From NCBI RefSeq assembly GCF_012927405.1, contig NZ_JABBGM010000014.1:1-64000 (forward strand): DNA of 64,000 nt. Direction: 5' to 3'. Positions 26,324 to 33,125 of the stretch are shown in pieces. Numbering within the stretch: the first letter of the stretch is position 1; every line of letters starts with the position of its first letter. The translations under genes were made by a program, and so were the position numbers. The notes beneath the pieces were generated by a model. That model ran no database searches. It saw only the letters and a program-made list of their open reading frames with translations, and was not told the DNA's origin. The DNA is from Novosphingobium olei (GTDB lineage: Bacteria; Pseudomonadota; Alphaproteobacteria; Sphingomonadales; Sphingomonadaceae).

Positions 26324-27174
26324 CAGTAGTCGCTCCCCGGTTCGACGCGGGTCAGCGTGAAGATCCGCTGCATGACCTCGTCGGCAGACATCACCCCGTA
26401 GCCGATCGGCACCGGACGGTGCGTCAGCGTGTCGAACAGGACCAGCGCCGGCACCTGGTTCCCCGTCAGGCCCATCTTCTCGTACTGGCCGGTGTTGACC
26501 ACGAAATCCGGAAAGGCGCTCGAGCGGCCGCCATCCATCGAGACCGGCAGCACCGAGAGTGCATACTGGTCGGACAAGCTTTTCAGGATCGGCGCGAAGA
26601 CATCGCAGGCGCCGCAGGACGAGGAATAGAAGTAGTAGACCCCATAGCGGGCAGCGAGGCTCGCCATTGTCGCGGCGCGATCGCTCTTGCGTCCCTCGAG
26701 CCAGGTCTTCTTGCCGAGCGTGTTGATCGGGCGCTGCAGGGTATAGTCGAGATCGGGGTTCTGCCAGACCGCGCGGCTCCAGACATCGGCGAACAGCGAG
26801 GCGCGGTTCAGCTGCTCGCGCTGGAATTTCACATAGGCGGTCACGTTGGCACTGGTCGGCTCGAGAATGGCCCGGGCTTTCAGTTCATCGAGCTGGCGGG
26901 CAATCGCCTCCATTCGGGCGACTGCCGGAACCGGATCGGGCGCGGTTGCCGTCGTGTCGGACCTGGGCACGTCGCAGTAGAACCAGGTGCCAAGCCGGCG
27001 CTCGGCGCAATAGAAGGCATCGCCTTGCGGGATCGGCGTGACCTGCGTTTCGGTGTCTTGCGGCTCTGCGTCGCGTGCCTCGGACTGGGCCAGCGCGGCG
27101 GGCGCTGCCGTGCAATGCGCGAGCACGAGGCCGGCAAGAACAAGGCGAAGGCTGTGGCGATGCGCTTTGTGCAT
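26323..27174 (-). CDS. traF: TraF, thioredoxin-like pilus assembly protein
   Basis: The 283-residue protein has a signal peptide (SLRLVLAGLVLAHCTAAPAA) and a C-terminal thioredoxin-like domain with FYSSSCGACDVFAPILKSL, so the CXXC pair is CGAC near residue 187, and a cis-Pro region GNQVPALVLF. TraF is periplasmic and helps disulphide formation in or assembly of cysteine-rich Tra proteins, here TraN, TraU and TraH. ATG 27174 was preferred because GAGGAGA precedes it at ideal spacing; two ATGs upstream (27189, 27201) lack a site. The stop overlaps the traH start. Confidence 0.87.
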   Translation of the reverse strand: MHKAHRHSLRLVLAGLVLAHCTAAPAALAQSEARDAEPQDTETQVTPIPQGDAFYCAERRLGTWFYCDVPRSDTTATAPDPVPAVARMEAIARQLDELKARAILEPTSANVTAYVKFQREQLNRASLFADVWSRAVWQNPDLDYTLQRPINTLGKKTWLEGRKSDRAATMASLAARYGVYYFYSSSCGACDVFAPILKSLSDQYALSVLPVSMDGGRSSAFPDFVVNTGQYEKMGLTGNQVPALVLFDTLTHRPVPIGYGVMSADEVMQRIFTLTRVEPGSDY

Positions 27175-27200
27175 GAGCTGTCTCCTCATGGCCGGTCTCA

Positions 27201-29009
27201 TTATGGGCTAGGCGGGGGCGTTCCCCCGTGGAGCTGGTAGTATTGGCGGATGCGGTCCTGGATCGCGGCGCTCGCGGCGACCTCGTCGGGCAGCTTCGCC
27301 GCCTCGGTGAACTCGGCGTAGACTTCGCTGAAATCCATCTTGGACAAATCGAGCCGCTGGAACTCGGTCGCGCTGAAACCCGAACAGTCGGGGTGCTTGG
27401 CACTCCCCCAGCCCTTGCCCAGCTGCGCGCGACCCTGTTCCTGCAAGATCCGCGAAAGCTTGCTCGGGAAACAGCAGTAGGACTTGCGTTTGGTCGTGCA
27501 GACGAAGAACACCTTCTGCGAGCAGTAGGTGCCGACATAGTGGCACAGGCCCATGCGATCCTTGACGTCGAGGAGCTTCTCCTCCGAGGAACACAGGAAC
27601 TGGGTGAGGAAGGGCGTTGCCAGCGCCGCGATGGCCGCAGGGCCTCCCGCGATCGCGGCCGCGCCCGCCGACGGCGTCAGCAGCCCCGACGTTTTCCCCG
27701 CGCAGCAGTTGACGAGGCCAAAGATCGGGCGGTGGCATCCAGTCTTCTCGCCCTTGAACAGCGAGATATCCGCAGGATCGAACTGGTCGCGCACGTCGCC
27801 CATGGCGTGGACCGCGACGAGCGCATCACGGAACTCGGCGGAGGCTTCGCGCTCGATCGTGCTGCATTCGCCATTGAGGCAGTAGAGATCGGAGCCGCAG
27901 AGCGATGCCGCACCGCTCTGCGTGCCCGCATCGGCGGTGCAGCGGTAGACTTCGTCCTTGACCTGGCAGTCGCCGACCCGCGGATCGTCGAGACATTCCT
28001 CGTGATCGAAGCTGCACCCCGCTTTGGCCTTCAGCGCGGCGCAGTCATTGGCCTGCTCGATGCTGCCGCAGCTATAGTCGCGCGACCACTTCCAGCAGCT
28101 CTGCGTGATCGACACGCCATCGATCACGCGGGTCTGGGGATCACTGTCGATGCAGGTTTCGGCTTCGAGCGTGCAGGTGCCGTCAGCGGTCAGGGCAGCG
28201 CACGCGGTTTCATCGCGGGTCGTCACGACTTCGGTCACGGTGTGCGGCGCGGGCACGGGCAGCCCTGTGACCGGCGTGGTGCAGGCGAGCGTCTCGGTGG
28301 TGACGGTTTCGGGTTCGGCGCAATGGTTCGGATCGCCCTGCAGGCAGATCTGTTTCGTGGCGTGCGTGACGATCCGGCACTGGCTCTGGCCTAGCGGCTG
28401 ATCGAACGGCGCGCAGCCGTCGCTCGGCCAGTCGTCGCAAGTGTATTCGTAGACGACACGCGTCTGCGTGGTTGGGACGAGCGCAACATCGCAACTGGCG
28501 CTCGACGTGGTGACCTCGGCGCCGAGGTTGCAGCTCTCGTAATAGGTGACGCTGCTTGTCCCGCTGCCGGGCAAGGGCTGGCACTTGCCCTTGGCGCCAT
28601 CGATCCCCTCGCCAGCACCCACATAGCTGTCGGGCGAGGCCTCGATTGCTTTCGCCCGTGTGATATCGATCGTTGTGGGATCGTAGCTGGGGCGGTGGGG
28701 GTCGGTGACGACCCGGTAGGCGCTCGAATTCCGGGCCGCGATCGCCCCCTCACTGGCCAGCGCATCGGGATTGTCGACCAGCGTCCCTTGCGGAAAATCG
28801 GTGCCGCCAAAGCCGGGCACCTCGCGCGCGGCCGCCTCGCTTTCGACGTTGGCGCCGGCCTGGGCCTGGACCTGCCGGCCGAGCGCCTCGCCATCGGCCC
28901 TGGCCGTCGCATTCGTGGTCGTTTGCGCCAGTGCAGGGCCCATCGTCGCGGTAAGCGCGAGCGAGACCACGCCGGCGACGATGCGTCCGCTGGGCAACCA
29001 GCGAATCAT
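27201..29009 (-). CDS. traN: TraN, cysteine-rich mating-pair stabilisation protein
   Basis: The 602-residue protein has a signal peptide (LPSGRIVAGVVSLALTATMG...ALAQ) and many cysteines, mostly in the middle and C-terminal thirds (CDDWPSDGCAPF, CAALKAKAGCSFDHEECLDD, CFPSKLSR), as in TraN. TraN is an outer-membrane adhesin that contacts the recipient's surface and fixes mating pairs. The ends LGKGWGSAKHPDCSGFSATE and FQRLDLSKMDFSEVYAEF are characteristic of the family. It is next to traF, whose thioredoxin-like product probably serves its disulphides. The start ATG 29009 overlaps the trbC stop. Confidence 0.9.
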   Translation of the reverse strand: MIRWLPSGRIVAGVVSLALTATMGPALAQTTTNATARADGEALGRQVQAQAGANVESEAAAREVPGFGGTDFPQGTLVDNPDALASEGAIAARNSSAYRVVTDPHRPSYDPTTIDITRAKAIEASPDSYVGAGEGIDGAKGKCQPLPGSGTSSVTYYESCNLGAEVTTSSASCDVALVPTTQTRVVYEYTCDDWPSDGCAPFDQPLGQSQCRIVTHATKQICLQGDPNHCAEPETVTTETLACTTPVTGLPVPAPHTVTEVVTTRDETACAALTADGTCTLEAETCIDSDPQTRVIDGVSITQSCWKWSRDYSCGSIEQANDCAALKAKAGCSFDHEECLDDPRVGDCQVKDEVYRCTADAGTQSGAASLCGSDLYCLNGECSTIEREASAEFRDALVAVHAMGDVRDQFDPADISLFKGEKTGCHRPIFGLVNCCAGKTSGLLTPSAGAAAIAGGPAAIAALATPFLTQFLCSSEEKLLDVKDRMGLCHYVGTYCSQKVFFVCTTKRKSYCCFPSKLSRILQEQGRAQLGKGWGSAKHPDCSGFSATEFQRLDLSKMDFSEVYAEFTEAAKLPDEVAASAAIQDRIRQYYQLHGGTPPPSP

Positions 29010-29743
29010 GGGGCCTGCTCCAGACGCGCGAGGGCCGCGTGTGCAACCGGCGCACCGGGACCAGCAGCCGCAGCGATGGTCTCGAGCGCGAAACGCGTGG
29101 TGACATTGCCCGACAGGCGGTCGAGCGGCGGCACCGCCGAGGTGCAGGTCAGGCTGTCGCAGGGCACGTAGTCGCTGGCGACCGCAACGTAGGTCGGTAC
29201 GGCATCGATCGCGAACGCCCGGAACAGGCGCGGATCGATCAGGACGCTCGCGGCCTGGCCTGGCGCAACAAGTCGGCGCATCGCGCCTGCAAAGCGCATC
29301 GGATTGCCCGCAGGAAAGCCGCGAAATACGATCACGCCGCCAGCTTGGCTGACATCGCCGATCATGCGCTTGAGCGAGGCTTCGGGCATCGACAGACTGG
29401 CAAAGCCAACCAGCATCGGCCCGCTGCGCGGAGCAACCAGGTTGCCCTGCGCCCCGGCGAGCATCGCGTCGAAGTCGATGGGGCCGTTGGGGCCGGTTGA
29501 TTGCGGCAGCCTTGCCTGGCGCAGGTTGGCATCGGCTCCGGCAGCGACCGCGCTGGCTCTATCCTGCTCGGTGGTCGATCGCGCGAGTGCGCCTGCAACC
29601 AGGACCTCGGCGCTGTCTTCCGCCGCTTTGCGCTGCGCCTCGATCCGGTCGAGATCGATCCCGCCCGGGGCCGTTTGCGCAAGACCCGCAGTCACGCCAC
29701 CAATCGTGAGCAGGCCAAGCGCGACGATGAGATGCCGGTTCAT
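29006..29743 (-). CDS. trbC: TrbC, type-F conjugative transfer periplasmic protein
   Basis: The product (245 residues from ATG 29743) has a signal peptide MNRHLIVALGLLTIGGVTAG and a TrbC domain with MLVGFASLSMPEASLKRMIG, GGVIVFRGFPAGNPMRF, VLIDPRLFRAFAIDAVPTYV. TrbC is a periplasmic assembly factor that in F works with TraW; in some plasmids the two are fused, here they are separate. ATG 29758, which overlaps the traU stop, is an alternative five codons upstream; 29743 has the better upstream GAGAG. Confidence 0.85.
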   Translation of the reverse strand: MNRHLIVALGLLTIGGVTAGLAQTAPGGIDLDRIEAQRKAAEDSAEVLVAGALARSTTEQDRASAVAAGADANLRQARLPQSTGPNGPIDFDAMLAGAQGNLVAPRSGPMLVGFASLSMPEASLKRMIGDVSQAGGVIVFRGFPAGNPMRFAGAMRRLVAPGQAASVLIDPRLFRAFAIDAVPTYVAVASDYVPCDSLTCTSAVPPLDRLSGNVTTRFALETIAAAAGPGAPVAHAALARLEQAP

Positions 29744-29757
29744 GCGCGCGTCTCTCA

Positions 29758-30768
29758 TCACATCACGCAGCAGTTGCGCTTGCGCCAGACAAGGAAGCCC
29801 ATGTCCTCGCCGACCACGGGATAGACCCTGCCCGAATGGGGCAGGATCGTGCTCGCACCCACCGGCGAACAGGCCTCGCGACCCGAGACCATCGGCGCGG
29901 GATTGACCATCTGCAGCCGGTACTGCTGCTTCTTGAGCACCGGCATCAGGTACTTGCCGCACAGGCCCTTCGAGCCCATCGTGCCCCAGGCCAGGGCTTC
30001 GCGGTGCATCTTGTAGAGCATGTGCTCGGCCGCGAGCCGGCCCGACTGCTCCATCCCGACATTGGCGCCGATGTTGCCGTTCATCGGATACATCGAGCCG
30101 TTGCAGCCCGCGCACCAGAACAGCTGGTCGAGCGGCAGGCGCGTGGTCGCCGCGACGCAATCGGCCGCGCAGGCCGCTTGCGCGATCGGGCTCGAAAACA
30201 GCGCCGCCTCGGGGTTGAGGATCGTCGTCAGCGCATCGTCCTGCCAGGTCGGATCGAGTTCGGTGACATAGGCGATGTCGAAGCTCGACTTTTCAAAGCA
30301 CAGAAAATCGGTGAGGAGCTCGAGCCAGGTGAGCAGCGGATAGACATAGTAGTGGACGTGGTACTTGGCGGTGTTCTGCCCGCGCCCGCCGATCTGCGAG
30401 CCCTGGCTCACATAGCCGTTGCCGACAGCGAAACCGGGATTGAGCTTGATCCCGCCAAGGTTCGGAAAACAGAATGGCTTGGTCGTCACATCGATCAGCC
30501 GCACCGGCTCCCAGAAGCCCATCGCCACGCCGATCCGCGGGATGGGCGAACCACAGGCACAAAGCGGAAAATCCGGGTTGTCGGTGTCAGCCCGCGAAGA
30601 TCCCCAGATCTTCATCGACCCGACCGACAATGGAAACAGGCAGCCCCAGCACACGTCGGTGACGGGATTGATGAAGCTGCCGGTACAGCGCGAGGGCACT
30701 TGCGCGGTGGCCGGGCCCGCGAAAATAAGGCCGATCAGCGCGAGGAAGAGCGCGAGCCGCCTAGGCAT
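29758..30768 (-). CDS. traU: TraU, conjugative pilus assembly protein
   Basis: The 336-residue product begins MPRRLALFLALIGLIFAGPA, a signal peptide, then CTGSFINPVTDVCWGCLFPL, the highly conserved TraU start. Many paired cysteines follow (FPLCACGSPIPRIGVAMGFW, LFWCAGCNGSMYP, KRNCCVM). TraU is periplasmic and needed for DNA transfer more than for pilus outgrowth. The start overlaps by eight bases with the preceding 114-residue membrane-protein gene. The upstream in-frame extension was rejected because it lacks a signal sequence. Confidence 0.92.
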   Translation of the reverse strand: MPRRLALFLALIGLIFAGPATAQVPSRCTGSFINPVTDVCWGCLFPLSVGSMKIWGSSRADTDNPDFPLCACGSPIPRIGVAMGFWEPVRLIDVTTKPFCFPNLGGIKLNPGFAVGNGYVSQGSQIGGRGQNTAKYHVHYYVYPLLTWLELLTDFLCFEKSSFDIAYVTELDPTWQDDALTTILNPEAALFSSPIAQAACAADCVAATTRLPLDQLFWCAGCNGSMYPMNGNIGANVGMEQSGRLAAEHMLYKMHREALAWGTMGSKGLCGKYLMPVLKKQQYRLQMVNPAPMVSGREACSPVGASTILPHSGRVYPVVGEDMGFLVWRKRNCCVM

Positions 30769-31105
30769 CGTCCTGCTCCGGTAACTGGGGCCCATCGACA
30801 AGCCCGATCTCTTCTGAACGCCCGAGCTGTTCTTCCAGCCACTCCTCGTCCGCACGCCACTTGGCATAGAGCCACAGCGGGACCAGCACGCCGAGGTAGG
30901 TCAGCAGACCCGTGAACAGTGCACTCGCAAAGATGCCGAACGTGATCGCAAGTCCCTGCCAGGCCAGCGAAACACCGGCGAGGAGCAGGAGCGCCACCAG
31001 CACGCCTCGACGCTGGCGCCAGAGCGCCCTGCTCTCGGGCGCGGCGAGCGGAGCCGGGACCAGTGCGGCGATCCGTCGGGCAAGGCGTGCAGGCCAGGCG
31101 CTCAT
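30761..31105 (-). CDS. Membrane protein of the tra operon, 114 residues, unassigned
   Basis: The N-terminal 40 residues are basic and polar. Two hydrophobic spans follow (GVLVALLLLAGVSLAWQGLA and FGIFASALFTGLLTYLGVLV), then PLWLYAKWRADEEWLEEQLG and an acidic tail. The gene overlaps traW (31102-31105) and traU (30761-30768), so it is firmly within the translationally coupled operon. Classical F has no gene of this kind between traW and traU. Its role is unknown; an accessory inner-membrane part of the transfer machine is a reasonable guess. Confidence 0.65.
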   Translation of the reverse strand: MSAWPARLARRIAALVPAPLAAPESRALWRQRRGVLVALLLLAGVSLAWQGLAITFGIFASALFTGLLTYLGVLVPLWLYAKWRADEEWLEEQLGRSEEIGLVDGPQLPEQDDA

Positions 31106-31776
31106 GTGGCGTTCTCGACACGCGGCAATGCGACTTCGCCGACCAGCAGCACCTTGCCCTGCTGACGCACCCAGGCCGGGGTATGCGCAATCCCAAAACG
31201 GGCGGTGAGCACGCCGCCCTGGTCGAACCAGATGCGGCGGTGAAGCGCGCGCATCCGTTCGAACGGCGAACCCGCCACGAGGATGATCAACGCATGGGCG
31301 TCGTCACCCTGGCGAAGCGCCCAGGCCATTTCCTCAGGCCTGTCGCCATCGACGAAGACCAACGTGCGCGGCAATTGCACGAGGTCGAGCGGATTGACCC
31401 GGGTGCCGCGGGCCGCAATCAGCGTCCCGTTGGCATCGCGCACGTCGCTATCGAGCGCGATCGAGGGATCGTAGCGCCAGCTGCGATCTTCACTCGCCGA
31501 GGTGAGCCCTGCGACCGGCACTGGATTCATGACCCTCGCCGTGGCGCGCGCCGCAAATTGGCGGTTGAGGCGGTCGAGTTCGCCGCTGGCACGTGCCCGT
31601 TCCAGGCGATCCGCGATCGTGGCGAGGAGATCGGGTTCGATCACCGGCCAGGTTTCTCCGAAGCGCCCCAGATCGTGCCTCGCCGCGCTCGATGCGGCCG
31701 GTGCGCTGGCACCGACCAGCAGCAGAAGCGTCATGGCGCAGCCGCCTGCAACCATGGTGCGCGACACGGCCCTCAC
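31102..31776 (-). CDS. traW: TraW, type-F conjugative transfer protein
   Basis: The 224-residue protein has a signal peptide (TMVAGGCAMTLLLLVGASAP) and TraW blocks: DLGRFGETWPVIEPDLLATI near the N-terminus, YDPSIALDSDVRDANGTLIA, GTRVNPLDLVQLPRTLVFVD and GGVLTARFGIAHTPAWVRQQ. TraW is a periplasmic assembly protein acting with TrbC. The start is GTG 31776, which overlaps the peptidase stop as GTGA; it also overlaps the next gene by four bases. Confidence 0.9.
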   Translation of the reverse strand: MRAVSRTMVAGGCAMTLLLLVGASAPAASSAARHDLGRFGETWPVIEPDLLATIADRLERARASGELDRLNRQFAARATARVMNPVPVAGLTSASEDRSWRYDPSIALDSDVRDANGTLIAARGTRVNPLDLVQLPRTLVFVDGDRPEEMAWALRQGDDAHALIILVAGSPFERMRALHRRIWFDQGGVLTARFGIAHTPAWVRQQGKVLLVGEVALPRVENAT

Positions 31777-32312
31777 AGGATCGCCTCCGCGGTGCCGATC
31801 AGTCGGTCGCGGCAGACAAAGCCGATCTCGGCATAGCGGCTGTCGAAACCGTCCTTGTGGGGACTGGCCGCAAAAACGCAGCCCTCGGGGATCTGCCCCA
31901 GGGGGCCCGGATGCAACGGCTCGCCCTGGCGCGTTACCGGCTTGAGCCGTGCCACCGGCGCGCCGTTGACCGCGACCGTGGCGCCCTCGCGCGTGACGCG
32001 ATCGCCCGGCACGCCATAGGCGATCTTGACGAACGGCTGCGGTCGTTCGCCAAAATGCCGCCGCACCAGCAGCGCGTGGCCGGGCGCAAACACGACATAG
32101 TCACCGCGCCGCGGAAAACTCCCTTCGCGCACCAGAAACGCCCAGTCGGGCAGCGACTGCGAGACATTGATCATCAGCACGTGATGATCGCGCCACTGCG
32201 CGATCGCAGCGAGGCCCAGTCCGGCGCCTGCCAGCAGCGCGAGGCCGCCCGCATGGCGGACCCACCGCGATCGCACTACCGTCGGCGCGGCAGGGTCAAT
32301 GGCCTGCGCCAT
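31773..32312 (-). CDS. TraF-type signal peptidase of the S26 family
   Basis: The 179-residue protein has one membrane helix (AGGLALLAGAGLGLAAIAQW) and the S26 catalytic pair: NVSQSLPDWAF, with Ser53 as the likely nucleophile, and VKIAYGVPGD, with Lys96 as general base. The later GQIPEGCVFAASPHKDGFDS matches the family's box E region. In transfer operons such peptidases process pilin or another Tra precursor. ATG 32312 follows ACGGAGG. The end overlaps traW. The gene lies inside the core operon, as in several sphingomonad plasmids, rather than being a host leader peptidase. Confidence 0.87.
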   Translation of the reverse strand: MAQAIDPAAPTVVRSRWVRHAGGLALLAGAGLGLAAIAQWRDHHVLMINVSQSLPDWAFLVREGSFPRRGDYVVFAPGHALLVRRHFGERPQPFVKIAYGVPGDRVTREGATVAVNGAPVARLKPVTRQGEPLHPGPLGQIPEGCVFAASPHKDGFDSRYAEIGFVCRDRLIGTAEAIL

Positions 32313-32805
32313 CGGAGCCTCCGTTCTGCGCAAGCCAGGCGCGCATGCGCGCTTCGGTACCACCCTCAGCGCCAGTGCGCGGCGGCGGCATCCGTCCATA
32401 GACCTCACGCCGCACGCTCTCGGTGATGTCGGGAACCGACCCGCCCGCCACCGCCTCGCTCACCAGCACGACGCGTCCGGCATGCGCTTCGCGTGCGAGC
32501 GCGGCATCGAGCAGCTTCATGAAGGCTTGCGTTTGTGCACCCATCTGATCGGGCGGCGTCGCCGAGCGCGCCTGCGCCCGCACATAGTCCGCGACCAGCC
32601 CGCCCAGCTGGACCTTGACGAACGGTGCGGGCGCGCGCCGCAGATCGAGGATCGCGCGCGTGGTCCATGCGCCCCAGGCGAGCCCGGCCACAACGAGCAT
32701 GAGGGCCAGTACCGGTGGCCCGCTCCGGCGATACCGACGCGCAGACGGCGCGGATGTCGGGGGTGGCGGCACGGGTGCCGCACCGTCGGGGGAAGCGTGG
32801 CTCAT
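32296..32805 (-). CDS. trbI: TrbI, type-F conjugative transfer protein
   Basis: The 169-residue product has a proline-rich cytosolic N-terminus, one membrane span (PVLALMLVVAGLAWGAWTTR) and a periplasmic domain with APFVKVQLGGLVADYVRAQA and GRVVLVSEAVAGGSVPDITE. This fits TrbI of F, a small inner-membrane protein that influences pilus retraction, not the VirB10-like TrbI of RP4. ATG 32805 overlaps the stop of the upstream membrane gene as ATGA. The 3' end overlaps the peptidase gene by 17 bases. Confidence 0.8.
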   Translation of the reverse strand: MSHASPDGAAPVPPPPTSAPSARRYRRSGPPVLALMLVVAGLAWGAWTTRAILDLRRAPAPFVKVQLGGLVADYVRAQARSATPPDQMGAQTQAFMKLLDAALAREAHAGRVVLVSEAVAGGSVPDITESVRREVYGRMPPPRTGAEGGTEARMRAWLAQNGGSDGAGH

Positions 32806-33125
32806 TGGTTGGCCCTTTCGCATTCGAGGCCGTCCAGCAGGCTTGCGCGGCGGAAGAAGCCGACTCCGACAAATCCGGTCGCCCAAAGCGCCAGCAGCAG
32901 ATGCGCGAACTGCGTCTGGCGCTGCGGCGATGCCACCGCGAAGTGCGCGGCAAGGTTGGCGAGCTGAAGCAGCGTGCCCGAGAGAGTGAAATTGCCCAGC
33001 ACCACAGCGAGGCTCGCGATCACGCCCAGCGCGGCCAGCGCGTTGACCGCAAGCCAGCCCGCCACGCGCAGGCCATTGGCGGCCCAGCGCCCCGCCCGAT
33101 CGGAAGGAGGTCCGGCGCCGGTCAT
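32802..33125 (-). CDS. Membrane protein between traC and trbI, 107 residues, unassigned
   Basis: ATG 33125 overlaps the traC stop as ATGA, and the stop overlaps trbI the same way, so this gene is tightly coupled in the operon. Hydrophobic segments are VAGWLAVNALAALGVIASLA and AHLLLALWATGFVGVGFF, with a shorter one between, suggesting two or three membrane spans. It does not resemble the F-plasmid genes at this position in a way I can confirm. Function is unknown. Confidence 0.65.
   Translation of the reverse strand: MTGAGPPSDRAGRWAANGLRVAGWLAVNALAALGVIASLAVVLGNFTLSGTLLQLANLAAHFAVASPQRQTQFAHLLLALWATGFVGVGFFRRASLLDGLECERANQ

Noticed and set aside
27228..28394. Long plus-strand frames over traN, traU and parts of traH
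   Set aside because: They mirror the third-codon GC bias of the minus-strand tra genes and lack ribosome sites and homology.
29006..30160. trbC extended to 384 residues
   Set aside because: The extra N-terminal part overlaps traU in another frame and lacks a signal peptide; the start at 29743 gives a normal one.
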